A DNA stretch of 64,000 nt from Apiotrichum sp. Y4204 (GCA_025531455.1 JAMYHL010000008.1:682001-746000); one strand, 5' to 3'. Counted from the first letter of the stretch, positions 46,504 to 58,070 are shown. Made by a program: numbers and translations. Notes: generated by a model from the sequence alone, not told the origin.

Positions 46504-47246
46504 ATGTCTACTACCTGCACGATGACTGCCGAGCCGCGTTTGCTCCAGACTGCACGACCTACGCCGGCGCCGACTCTCGGACCCGAGTCGACGCTCACCG
46601 ACTCGACGGGGCGTGAGGGCTCGTTCAAGGAGTGGAACCGGCTAGCGGACGCGATGGAGCGTTTCCACGGCCACTTTCGCTGGGAGTTTGAAAACATCTA
46701 CGAAGTGAGTCGCTGCAGCGGTGTGATCGGCCGACGTGAGAGCCGAACGGTACTGGACCACCAGCTCTGCGATTGACGGCGACTCCCAAGCCCACGCTGA
46801 CTTCAGAACGCCGCAGGGGGATACTCGCGCGAAGGACATAACCTCGACCGCTTCCTGCGCGAGGCAGAGCAGCTCGCACACCATCTCGATATGCACCACC
46901 GTATCGAGGAGGCATACGTCTTTCCTCTGCTCGCGAAAAAGATCCCGGCATTCGGGGTCGATGCCCGCGGGGACCATGTCGAGAGCCATAAGCGGATTCA
47001 TACATGTGAGTACGAGAAAAAAAGAGTAGTGGGAGACTGATAATAGCAATGGCACACTACGAAAAATATCTTGCAGCGGCAAAAGTCGACCCAAAAAGCT
47101 ACGATGCAGCGCACCTCCGCACTCTCATGGACGGATTCAAGGACGTGCTCTTCTCGCACCTCGCGGAGGAGGTGCACGACCTAGGCGCACAGAGCATGTG
47201 GTCGCATGGCTTCACGCTCGAGGAGCTAAGAAGTTTCCCCATGTGA
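46504..47246 (+). CDS. Hemerythrin-like (HHE cation-binding) protein
   Basis: Three exons: 46504-46704, 46807-47005, 47047-47246, giving 199 residues. The HHE four-helix bundle binds a di-iron centre. Candidate ligands are spread over the four helices in the expected order: FHGHFRWE (helix 1), HHLDMHHRIEEAYVFP (helix 2, with the H-x4-E pattern), HVESHKRIH (helix 3), and FSHLAEEVHDL (helix 4). No signal peptide or membrane segment is present, so it is probably cytosolic. Family roles include O2 or NO sensing, iron handling and redox defence; which applies here cannot be told. The first intron is 102 nt and the second 41 nt, ending in GATAATAG. Convergent with the large PAM2-like gene. Confidence 0.88.
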
Positions 47247-47594
47247 GACAATCACGCCTTTGAGCTGCACTCGTTGTAGCCCCGATTCCTTTGCACCGAT
47301 CGCATCTGCGCCACTCCATTGCCCCCCACTCTATGGCCCCTAATGCCCTTCATGGAGCAGCATCACTCGTAAACTGCACTCCCCAACACCTAAACCACAT
47401 TCTCACATCATGGCTCCTCTTGTTGGGTTCTCTGTATCAGATCGTATGTTATTATCTTGCATGTTATCCTCTGGCCCGAAGCGAGCCAGCCAGTCTGGGA
47501 CCACTCCAGAACTCAACAACATGTGCATCTACCGTCTTCTTTCTCCCACACCTGCACTCGCACTCGTTACTGAATTCATAAGGTCATTTCGTTA
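47247..47594. other. Convergent 3' intergenic region
   Basis: 348 bases between the hemerythrin-like gene and the PAM2-like gene; probably 3' UTRs. Nothing else seen. Confidence 0.5.
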
Positions 47595-50500
47595 CTACTG
47601 CTCTGGCACCACAATCGCTGGCACGCTGACAGCGTGCTTGAGCGGGCTGCCTGTCTGGGGGTAGCCGTGTGAGAGGGAATGCCCAACCTGCGGCCGTGAT
47701 GGTGTGATAGATCGAGGTGTGCGTGTTGGAGTTGCTTGTGTCGCGTTCTGCGCGCTTTGACCGTGCGAGGGGCTGTGGCCGTTGTTGTGGCTTTGCGAGA
47801 CGCCGTCGTGGAAGGGTTTCGTCGCGAGCCATTGCTCGAGACGGTATCGGTCGGCGCCAAGCGCAAACTCGCGCCAGTGGAAGTTCTCCTGCTGCATGGC
47901 GGAAAGGTGGACCTGAGGTTAATGGGGCGCCTATCGCGTTGACTCACGGCTGACTGCTCGGCACGCAGACGCTGTTCGAGAGCAGCACTGCGCCACACAT
48001 CCAAGTTCTGGTTAACGTCGTGAAGCTCGGTCTCCAGCTTCTGCACCTTGTTTTCGAGGAAGGAAGTACGTGCCTTCTCACCCTTGAGCTGAAGGTCAAG
48101 ACTGCGGCGGCTATGTGCCTCCTCGTCGTTTATGCGAACAACCTTCTCCTGTTCGAGCTTGACGTCTGCGAGTGCTTGGGTGAGCTGGACCCGAAGGTCG
48201 GCGTTTGAAGCCGCTGTCTGGGCACACTGATGTCAGCGGAATAAAGTTGTGCTATTCTCACCTCAGCCCGCAGCTTCTCCATTTCCTTCTCCAGCACCGC
48301 CACGTCGTCCTTGTCCGCGGATGTTGCCTTCTCCGAGGCCGACGACTGTATCCTGGACTCAAATTGGTCGAAGCGCTCAAGGATGGTTTGCTTGAAGGCC
48401 GTGGATTCAGTTTGTAGCCGCACCATTTCGGTTTGCCGCTCCTCAGCGAGCAGGCGCTACAGTCAGTGTTGACCATGTTATTTCACTCACCTCTGCACGG
48501 AGAGCCTCAACTGCGGCACCGTGCTCAGCCGTCTGCTTGGCCAGCACCTCGCGTATAGCGCTGAGTTCCTCGCGAGCTAGCTCCTCCGCCCTAGTGGCCT
48601 TGGCCACAGCGGCGTTGGTGGCAGCAATATCGCTCTTGAGGTCGCGGTGCCGCGACTCCTCATCATCCTTGGTCTGAGCACGCTTGTTCGCCTCGGCAAG
48701 CTGGGCCCTTAGGAGAGCTATCTCCTTTTCAGCCTCGTGCGCCTTATTGGTCTCTTCAGCGAGCTGATTCTGAAGTTCGTTGATAGCCTTGGCCTGGAAC
48801 ACGCCTTGGGCTCGGTCAGCCCGGATGGCACGGATATCCTCTTGGGCAAGAAGAAGCGCATCGGTGGCCGAGTGCAGCTCGTAAATTGCCTCCTGCGCCT
48901 CGGAGAACTCTCCGAATTTGTCCAAGATGGTAGTCTGCGACGACAGCACTGCCTTAATCATCGCGTTGGTAGTAGATTCGGTAGCGCTCTGGGCGGTGCC
49001 AGTCTTGTCAATCCTGCGGTGTATCGCCTGGAGAAGCTCCGTCTGCGCTTCGAGCACGTTGATTGTGTTCTCAAAAGCACGCTTCTGAGGAAGGTAGTCT
49101 GCTGTTAGCCTGAATCTGGGTTTCAGGTTCTCACCATTAAGTAGGTCAAGTACTCCATCGACTTGGCCATAGGCCTTTTGCGCGCGCTGTTCAGCGTCCT
49201 TGATCTGGGCGTTGTGGTTGAGCGTCAGCAGCGCAATCTGCTGCTCAATACGTTGCAAACCGTCTATGATGTCGCTCGGATCATCACGCCCGATGACAGA
49301 CGGCTGTGGATCAGGGGACAGACCGAGCAAGCCACGCCGGGGAGTCGCGTTGACGTTGGCATTGACGACGGTGAGGACGCGAGGAGGGCTGGAACGCAGG
49401 GGGAACTCCGTGGACGAGTGTGCCTCTGGCGATTCAGGTGCTTGAGCAGTCTCCTCAGCCCCCTTATGCCGATGCCAGGTACGCCATTCGACTTCTTCCT
49501 CATTGACTTCCGAGGCAGATGCCTCCGCTTCTAACTCTTCCGCGCTGAGACCACGCAGCTCGGCCGCTGGCGAGATAGCGTTGTCCATGGTCATATCCGA
49601 GTGACTTCGCTTGTGAGCATGACTCTGCGTCACAACGGCAGGACGCGGCTGCGGGACAGCACCAGTGGGGAAAGTCCACTTGCGGAACTTGTTTTCATCT
49701 GCCAGCTCAACCTGGATCGATGGTGGTGAAGGCGTCCCAGGCCCCTCGACAGTCCGTGTAGGTGGCATTGGTGACGAAAGGAGGGTGAATTTGGCCGCAG
49801 GCGCGACAGCAGCGCCAAAGACGAAGGGTTTGGCCCCAGGGTTGAGTGTCGTCGTGGCGGAGATGCTGCTGTTTCGCATCCCTACCATCCTCTGCGACGC
49901 ATCTTTCGATTCCTTCGAAACATTCTCACGCTTCATCATGGACTTCTTAAGAGCATCGCCTGGGCCGGTGTCATCGCTCATACCGTCAATGTCTGATGGA
50001 ACGGGAGAGATCGGAGAATACTCGTCGGCCGAGCCCGGCATCGCAAGTTGAGATTCACCAGATGACTCGCTCTGGGGAGACAGCCAGGGACCACTCGAAT
50101 TGCGCCCCCGGAGAGGCCGTGACCGGACGATGCGCAAGCTTGCCGGCGAGGGAGAGTCCTTAGTAGGAGACTTGATGGGCGAGCTTGGTGTCGACTTGGA
50201 AACCATAGCCCGCGCCAGGTAAGAGTTCTGTGACGAGCGCTTGGCGGTGTGCGTGCGGCGACGAGGGGACGCGCGCGGCTCCTCGACGTGCTCATCTTCC
50301 ACAACGCCAACCTGCGGTTTATCAGCAGCTGACAGATTTGTCAAATTGCCTACCTCTGAAGTCGAGTGTTCCGACCCCGCCACATCAGCAGACCGCGGAG
50401 ATGCCTCCAGCCGCCATGGCTGAAGATCGGTGCTCGCCTTGAACGAGTGTCGGCGGCCAAGTTTGGCCAGGTCTGAATCGTTTAACTCTTGGCTGCGCTG

Positions 50501-53500
50501 GAAGTATGATGTGTCTCTAAACGAATGACGACGGACGACAGCGTCGCTACCAGCGGTTTCAAGATGACCAGAGTACAGGTCAAACTGATCACGCTCCTCG
50601 CGAGCCTCATCGCCATTCTGGTCCTTGGAATGGTGACTTATACCATCCGCTTCGACTTCGTGCTCCTCGTGGCCCACGCCGTCGTCTCGGCCCTCCTCAT
50701 CGGGACCGTCCTGCTCGATAACATGAGAGGTCTCAAGAAGTTCGAATGCCCGAGAAGCTGGCTCAGAAAGGGACAGATCGAGTGGCGGAGGACGATACGG
50801 CGTGCCGTTCGGACCCGTACGTGGGTTGACCTTGTGCTCCGACTTCACCTCACCAGCCGGTTGGGATTCCTGGTCGGCAGGGCGGAGCTTGTGAGTGAAT
50901 GTGAAGAGACCGAGTGCACCACCACTGCCAGAAGCTGTGTTTGCAGCGGACTCGGGTGCCGCACCGAAAGTCATTCCTCCTCCGGGCACAAATGGAAGTG
51001 CAGTAGGACGGAGGCCAGACGGGCTTTTAAGCGCAGTCGACTTTTGAGCGAGCACATGCTCAACTGGCGAAGTTGTCATTGCCGGTGATTGGTTCATCGC
51101 CGGCGGAACGTTTTGTGGAGAGGACGATACGCCTGTGAAGCTCGCCAACCGAGGGACAAAGACCGGTGCAGTCTTCTGAGGAACGAAGGGAGTTGCCGTT
51201 GTCTTGGGAACAAAGACGGAGGCCCCAGGATTGAAGACAGCGGCACCAGGGTTAAACACAGGAGCAGCGGGGTTGAACACTGGAGCGGTCGGTTTGAACA
51301 CGGTCGCAGATGGCCTGAAGACAGGGGCAGTTGCCTTGAGCTTCTTTGTGGCGGTCGGGTCTCTGGGTGGAGAGCGGGGACGTTCAAGGGGCTCGGAGAG
51401 GGTGTTTTCGGCAGGAGATGGGGGGTTCTTGATGTCTTGGGAAACCTGTTCAGGAGAAACTGTGACAGTGGTGGTATCTTGTGAGGAAGGAAGATGAGAT
51501 TCGTGCGTTGAAGCTGGGAGTTCCTCCGAGGGTGCAGGTGCAGGTCTGGATGGCGAGGAAGGCTCTTCACGCTCCCTGTGAGGGGAATCGTCCGGCTTCG
51601 AAGTCGGCTGGTAGGGAGCAGCATCGCTGCGGATAAATCCCTGGACCTGTCTGCGGAACGCCGCATTGGAGAAAACGCCAGTCGGTCGCCGTGATCGGGG
51701 GGCCGATTCACCAGTCGGAGTGGTTGAGTGGTCGGTTTCCGTTTTCAACAGCTTTGTCGAGACCTGATCGTGGTCATTATCTTCCTGGGGGAGTTTGGGA
51801 GACTCCTGCCGTGAGGCCACAACAGTGGCGGCCTCACTGGGCACATCGTCAACGAGAATGTCTGCCCTGGGCTGGGGATGATGCTCGTCCGCGTTGTCCT
51901 CTTCGTCGGCTTCTTCTCCAGGTAGAATTTCGCTTTCAAGAACATTGTCCTGCTGGTTCCCATTGGCAATGACCACCTCCATTGTTCTCTCGTCATTAGC
52001 ACCTGGTAAAGTTGCGGCGCCCCGCGAGTCCGAACGCGAAACAGCAGGCGAAAGGTCAACAGATGAAGCTGCCGAGCGAGTCCGTGGTGTGTCGCGGAGC
52101 ATGTCCCCAAGTGAGCGCTTCAGGAAAGGGTTGATCCCGACTGTACGGCGAGGCGGAGAAGGCATAGGGCTGTCCGTGTCCAAGCCGGAGAAGCGAGTAC
52201 TAGGGTCGGGCGGAACGGCCGTGAGCGGGGACTCATCCGCGTTTACTGCAGTATCAGAGGGGTTTGAAGGGAGCGACGGGCTTTCAGCAGTGTTGGGGGG
52301 AGCGACAGAAAGTCCAGGAGGTGATGAAGGAGGGTTGACAGCAGTGTTGGAAGATACCGGAGGCAGTGGAGGTGTGTAAATACCGGGGCTGGCGACAGTC
52401 TTCTGTGGATTTGTTGGGCGAGCTTCGCCAGCAACCGCAGTTGTGTCCTTCTGTGCTGAGGGCACAATGGCCGTGTCGGTGTCCGATTCTTCCAGCTCCC
52501 TCTCACGATCCTCTCTTATAGGCGGAAAGTCAAGCCTCCCAGGCTCTGATGGTGTCCAGCTGCGGGAGGGTGGCCACGGTTCCTGCAGCGCGGTGAATGC
52601 GCCAGGAGACATGCCCGAGATGCTCTCGTCGATGGCAGTAGCCCACGTAGTGGAACCGAAAGGCGAAGTGTGCCCTGACTGCTCGTTGGCCGACACCTCG
52701 TTGCTCGACATGTCAATCTCCTCTTCCACTGCGTCACGATCGTCGGCAGAATGGTCAGTCTCAGAAGGACCGCTACGACGGGGAGGCCTCAGCCGCTGCC
52801 ACGAAGACTGCTGTCAACCGTCTGCTTCCCACGAAAAAAGCTCACCTGGTCAGGGAGGGCAAAGACAACTTCCTTGCCTACCCAGCTGGGGACGAGAGAG
52901 GGCGACTCCGGTTCAGTGTCAACGGCCCGGCCCTTGATTGGAGAGTCGTCGAGGCCGAGAACACCCTCTACAAGCTCCAGATCAGCTTCTGTCGGAGAGA
53001 GGGGAAGGGGAATGTTCGTAGGCGAAACGCGGACCTTTGAAGCAGGCCACGGGAATGTTTCCTTTCTCGAAAGGCGTGGAGGGGGAATCTGGCCGTCGAC
53101 GGAGTCTTCAATAGTCTCGTCAAGCACCATAGGACTGTCAGGCGGCGAGTACTTTTCAGGTGGGAGAGTGACGTGAACAGTTTTTCCCATGTATTTGGTT
53201 TCGGCAAAGGAAAGGCTGATGGTGGACTTTTGGGGGCTCCCGACAGTGCTTCCCACGCTGCTTGCTTCAAACGAGCCACGGCGAGAAGTATCGGGGCGGA
53301 CTTCGAGGGAGACTGAACGAGTTGGGGTCGGGGCGGAAAGTTCCTCAAACGTCCTCCCTCCTGGGCCACCAAGAATGGCCTTTGGAGGGGGACCTACACG
53401 TTGGTTGACTGACGGCGCACGGACGTGAATTCCTTGCAGACGCTCCGCAGTGCTTGGGGGAAGACGGCGCGAGGAGGGAGGGCCAGAGAGCTTGGAAGGG

Positions 53501-54117
53501 TACGAGACGGACTCTCTGCTAAAGTGAGAACCGCGAGGTCCGGGTGAGGGGAGAGCAAATGAGAGACTGCTGTGGGGAAAATGGGCGCGTGCAGGCGAGT
53601 CGAGAAGCCACGGAGGACGGGTGGAAGAGAAGGGGAGGAGTGGCGTGATGGGCGCGCCGTTGGCCAATCCTGGCTGACCGGACTGCCCGGACTTGTAAGA
53701 AGGCGGCGATGGACCGGCCAGAGGATGCTGCAAGACGTCGCCGACGCCGCTAATCGATTGAAAACGCTGACGCTTGCCAGGAGGAAGAGGGCCGTGACTC
53801 GTACTCTCGTGCTTTGTGTGCCTTTGCAAGCGCGGTGGAGTCACGTATGGGCTCGAACCAGGCTGCTGCCCAGGTTGACCGGGCTGTCCGGGCTGACCAG
53901 AGGGAGGTTGTTGCCAGAAGGGATAGCCGCCGGAAACGCTGATGGACGGTTGAGAGAAGCTTTGGATGGCAGATGGGGTTCCGAGCGCCCAGTTGACACT
54001 AGGCTGTCCGTCATGCCGGATTTGTCCTGGTTGGCCGGGCTGTCCAAACGGGCTCGAGAGGGACATCCCTCGGGTCGACGAACCCTTTCTGTTATGCCGC
54101 TTGCTTCTGTGTGACAT
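47595..54117 (-). CDS. Large disordered protein with PAM2-like motif array and C-terminal coiled coil (Upa2-like scaffold?)
   Basis: Exons: 54117-52846, 52795-48491 (with two further in-frame introns, 50353-50312 and 49134-49099), 48456-48262, 48217-47948, 47912-47595, giving about 2,093 residues. The N-terminal 1,500 residues are Ser/Pro-rich and disordered with a PGQPGQ stretch. Residues about 908-976 are a tandem array matching (L/F)xPxAxxFxP (for example LKATAPVFRP, FNPAAPVFNP, FNPGAAVFNP, FNPGASVFVP). Separate sites are LRPTALPFVPGG (about 1017) and LNPGAKPFVFG (about 1395), both very close to the PAM2 consensus bound by the MLLE domain of poly(A)-binding protein. From about 1586 to 2030 the sequence is coiled coil (IEQQIALLTLNHNAQIKDAE, ELQNQLAEETNKAHEAEKEI). 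The layout and length recall Ustilago Upa2, a multi-PAM2 mRNA-transport scaffold. I see no C-terminal GWW motif, so orthology is inference. Confidence 0.85.
49099..49134 (-). other. Probable in-frame 36-nt intron in the PAM2-like gene
   Basis: GTGAGA donor, GCTAAC branch site and AACAGCAG acceptor, divisible by three with no stop. Splicing gives LLNDYLPQKRAF and keeps the surrounding helix free of a 12-residue insertion. Confidence 0.7.
50312..50353 (-). other. Probable in-frame 42-nt intron in the PAM2-like gene
   Basis: GTAGGC donor, CTGAT branch-like site and CCGCAG acceptor, with length divisible by three and no stop codon. It would otherwise insert 14 residues after a Ser-Glu. Confidence 0.6.
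51140..51345 (-). repeat. Coding repeat: tandem VFxP units (PAM2-like array)
   Basis: Six contiguous seven-residue units of the pattern (T/S/A/G)A(P/T/A/S)VF(R/K/N/V)P, followed by TPFVP and APVFVP variants. At the DNA level the 21-bp units are only partly alike, so the array is old or under protein-level selection rather than a fresh minisatellite. Confidence 0.85.
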
Positions 54118-56709
54118 GGCGTGTGGACCGCGTGTACGTGTCCGCGATTGGGATTGGGAGTGGGAACAGTCACTGCGCGCACGTTAGTGATCAATGTATT
54201 GACGGTGAGGGACAGCAAGCCCCTGCTTGGACGTGGCCGAGGACACGTTGCCATGTCTTGCGTCCGAGGGTGCGAGAAGACGCGTCAAGGAGGGCGCAGC
54301 GCTGGTTGTGAATCTTGAAGCGTGTCGGAGAGCGTCTGACTCGCATCGCTCCGTGGAACCCTCACTCACATGCACTCGTCTGGCGTTCCGTCAAGATGTC
54401 GTAGTCGTCACAAGATATTATTAGATCTTCAAGATGCGAACCATGCGGAGAGAGTCGAGAGCCTCGGAAATGTCGAACCTACGAGCGGCAACAAAAGAAA
54501 GTCGTTACGTGCGATGCGATGAAGATGAGATGGAGACCAAGATGATTAAAGCGACACCGAGGTGGCAGAGGACTGAACAGTGATGGGGAGGTGCGAGAGG
54601 CGCAGGATACGGGGAGGGCGGGACTGCAATGGCAAGAGGTCACTGCATATCCTTAATCCTCCGCTCGGTGGCTAAGAGGGGGGTCAAGGGTCACCAGCGG
54701 CGCTGAGCGGTGTCACAGTGTCAAGAGCAGCCAAGGCGGTAGGCAGAGTGAGATGGAGGCTTCGGGATGTGCCGACGTCGTGCACGCGGCGTTCTCGACC
54801 TGATGTGGTGTGGTAATAGCGACAGTGGTAAGTGGGATGGTGCAACTGCGTAGGGAGAGGAGATACGAGACGAGAGCGAGCTCGAACGAGAGAGGCGAAA
54901 GGGCCAAGAGGCGAGGGACGGGTCGGAGGATTGGCCCGAGCGTTAGCCATCCACGACGACATGGAAGGTGGATCGTAGACTGTCCAAGCCCCTTGTGCTC
55001 GTCGCCGCCTCGTCTGCCAGAAGTATGGCCTCACTCTGCATCATCCTGGCTGCTGCCATCGCCGCCTCCATTGCTCATTTCGCCTCAATGGGTAGGTATG
55101 CATGGCGTTCATGCATGGCGCACAGGGATCAAGTTAGGTCGCAGCATCCTCGTTCGAGCCAACAGTGACCGGGACAAGGGGTTGAGATCGAGACAGGGGG
55201 GTCGCGCGCATGGAGCAGAGTATCAGAGGAGTGTGGAGAGTGGAGGAGGGATGGACAGTATCGCGTATACGGTATGGAGAATTGGGCCAGGGGATGGTGG
55301 AGCGAGGCATTTGACCCGTTTCGGTACAGGCATGCGGCCAAGAGGCCAACAGCCGGCAGCCAACCGCCAGCGTCCCAGCTCGTCCCTCGGGGATGTGTAA
55401 CACCTCCTGCAACGCCTCTTTCTTTTGTCTCCCCTTCTTGTCCCGTGCCGCTTCCAGCCCCGCAGTCCCTTGGTCCAACTACCAGAGCTCGAACACGTCG
55501 TCCATACTGACACCCAAGGGCTAGCGTACGCCGCATGCCATCCCCTCTGGGGCCTACTGAGCTGATGCTTCCAAGCTGGCGATACAGTGACTATTCCACC
55601 ACCAAGAACGAATACACCATAGGGATGGGAGTCATGAGAGACACAGTTGAGCAGTCCTAATATCTGTTCAGAATCCATAGTTGGGTTCATTTTGAAGACG
55701 TGAGGCGCGACTTGCTTTTTTCTTTCCTTTTACCGTTTTCACGATCCCGACGTTGCGTCGCGTGTCGCAGATGCCACAAGTTCCTGCATGGTCCTGCATT
55801 TACCTGAAGTCCCTAGTCTCCCGGACAAACCCTATACTACTCGCAGGTGGGTGATTCCTGAAGCCAGATAAGCGCCAGGGTTCGCGCATGGCGGCGCCAA
55901 GGGGAGGACTAGATTCGTGGGCTGCAGCCATTCCAGGCATCAGAAGTACTCGTTGGCTGTGGCTTCAAAGCCTCCAGATGTCTGTATATATACAAGTACA
56001 CGGCTTCGTTAACACGGAAATTCCCCGAGCTCCGAGTTGGGTTTGAACCGTCAACCATTTCTGGGTTCAGAACAACAACATCCATCGCATAGCAGGCCCT
56101 ACACACTAACACTACTTACAGAGCGACTATGGCTGACATCCCAGTACTGTCCGCTGGCGTCTGGTCGATTACACACATCCCTCAAGGTCTGCGACGTCGA
56201 GGAATGGTCGGTATTGCAGTCGTTGTTGGGTGCTGAGGTATCCTGCTCGCTGGACTGTCCTTATGCACCAGGTGTAGTTTGATCGCTAGAGTAGGGGAGG
56301 CTGTCTAACAGTTGCCATCAGAACGGACCAGAGGTCGGTTGTTTGCAAGTCCTAACGTCTCTACCAACTCCTCACAGTCTTTGAGCATTCCCCACACGAA
56401 GTGTCCGGGGCACTTCATTGTGACGTGTAGGCAATCAATAGTGTCGTCATGAGGGCGCCGCCCGTGTCTTCGCAATGCACTTCATGTGCCTTCACTGAGA
56501 GCGATCGATGACCGCCGACGTAGCCCCAACCACCTCCAGACCATGTTTTACCTGGCGTCCATTCCGGGGTATGAGTGATGCACTGCGGCCATAAATCAAA
56601 CTCTCATTGCTACTCACACTGCGCGATCCTACAAACGCTTCTTTCAGTTGCACACCACCTCGACTGTCAATCCAGATTACACGACATCAAGATCTCGCCG
56701 ACAGCGATC
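54118..56709. other. Divergent intergenic region, no supported gene
   Basis: About 2.6 kb. Open frames at 54810-55400 and 55223-55690 lack any recognisable content. A stretch near 56020-56075 resembles a reverse-strand tRNA T-arm but does not fold into a tRNA (see rejected items). The last 130 bases before 56710 fit a short promoter and leader. Confidence 0.45.
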
Positions 56710-57869
56710 ATGACCGAAGCGCACCACATCGCCGCCCCGTCGCCGGCTGTGTACTCAGATCTCCCACCGCCATACTCGCGCGACCCGCCGCCTTCTCCCC
56801 GCCCATCGCAAGACTCTTCACACCCTCAGCAGTCTTCAGCTACACAGAATGGCGACGAGTGGAACTCTTATTACAACTCTGAACCCTTCAACCAACCTTC
56901 AACCGAGTACCCCACCCCAGCGACAGCAGCCGCATCCCACCCAACGTGGCGGCACCTTGCGCGCGCAGATGCCGTCGTCCACGCGGACGGCATACGGTCC
57001 ATTGAGGGCACGTTTTACCTCGACCCAACCCTCCGCCACACGGGACAGGCGACGCTCACCGCCGCCGCCGGCTCGGCGCTGAGCGGGCTCGGGGGGCTCG
57101 CGTCCCCAGATGACGCGTTCGCCGGTGTCGCGCGCCTTGCGAGGAAGAAGCTCCTCCCTCCCGATGGCAAGTTCCACGCGGTCGACGGGGGCGTGTCCCT
57201 CCATCTCGGCGTGGTCGATGCAGGGGGCGCGGGAAACGACGGGCAGCCGCACACTGCCCGCGTGCAGATCAACACAAAGGGCGGGGGCGTCGAGGCGGAT
57301 ATTGTAAGACTGCTGCTCTCGCTTAGTGTGCAACCTGACGCCAGATCACGATAGACCCGAACCGCCAGCTGCGCCTCATAATCGAGACGGTGTCGGGGGA
57401 TGTGCTTGTTCTGCTGCCGACCACGTTCGAGGGCGCGATCCATGTGACAGGACCCAAGGCCCCGCTCTGGGGCCCAGCCCTCGCTCCCGTGGTGAGCAGG
57501 GTGACGCAGCACGAGGGCACGTACAGCACGACTATCATGCCCGGTCCACAACGCCGGCCGTCCATCTCGCTGCCGTCGTCGCCAACTTCCAGTGGCCTGC
57601 TTACCACGACGGCCGACTCCTCTATGATGAAGAAGGTCGGGCACTACGCGCCGCGTATTCCCGCGATGCTCCGCGACGCGGACACCGCGATGAACAAGTA
57701 TGGCGCGCGGTCGTTTGCAAGCGCGAGCCATTCCAAGATTACCATCAAGACACACCGCGGATCGGTTCTCATTGGGTATCGCAACACGGCGGATTATATC
57801 GCTGCGGTCAATATGGGTATCAAAGCTGGAACAGCGAGGCCGAAGAGCTGGTGGCAGCGCCTGGTCTGA
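56710..57869 (+). CDS. Hypothetical protein with N-terminal PPxY motif and beta-rich domain (DUF7330-like?)
   Basis: Two exons, 56710-57303 and 57345-57869 (41-nt intron, GTAAGA donor, CTGAC branch), giving 372 residues. The N-terminus has LPPPYSRDPPPSPRP, a PPxY motif that in fungi recruits Rsp5-family WW ubiquitin ligases or their adaptors. After a disordered linker, residues about 95-290 alternate short hydrophobic strands with Gly turns (IEGTFYLDPTL, FHAVDGGVSLHLGVV, ARVQINTKGGGVEADI, LRLIIETVSGDVLVLLP). They end in TTFEGAIHV and a later HRGSVLIGY. This looks like an all-beta repeat sheet. I associate it loosely with fungal DUF7330-type proteins but cannot confirm that. No signal peptide or membrane segment. 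Convergent with the serine racemase-like gene, 201 bases apart. Confidence 0.8.
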
Positions 57870-58070
57870 GCTTCGGAGGTATTATCAAGGGAAGCTCCTG
57901 TTTATATTGCGCAAGTGGAAAGAAGTAGTTCGAGTTTGTGCCTCGCCTGGATCTACGATGCAATGTGGGAAGAGCCTACACACGTCGCCAACTAATTACT
58001 GTCAGTGCGGAGTCAGTAACATCGCTCACCACTATCTATATACAATGCATCTGCCAGAGCCCACATCCCC

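Noticed and set aside
50525..51088. 187-codon + strand frame with a hydrophobic start inside the PAM2-like gene
   Set aside because: It is antisense to a long, motif-bearing coding exon and is explained as its shadow.
53700..53930. Collagen-like reading of the PGQPGQ segment
   Set aside because: Only a few triplets without a Gly-x-y register long enough for a triple helix; it is a disordered low-complexity stretch.
56020..56075. Reverse-strand tRNA-like segment with a good box B (GGTTCAAACCC)
   Set aside because: The T-stem has mismatches, no acceptor stem partner gives seven pairs, and no D-arm or seven-base anticodon loop can be placed. At most a tRNA relic.
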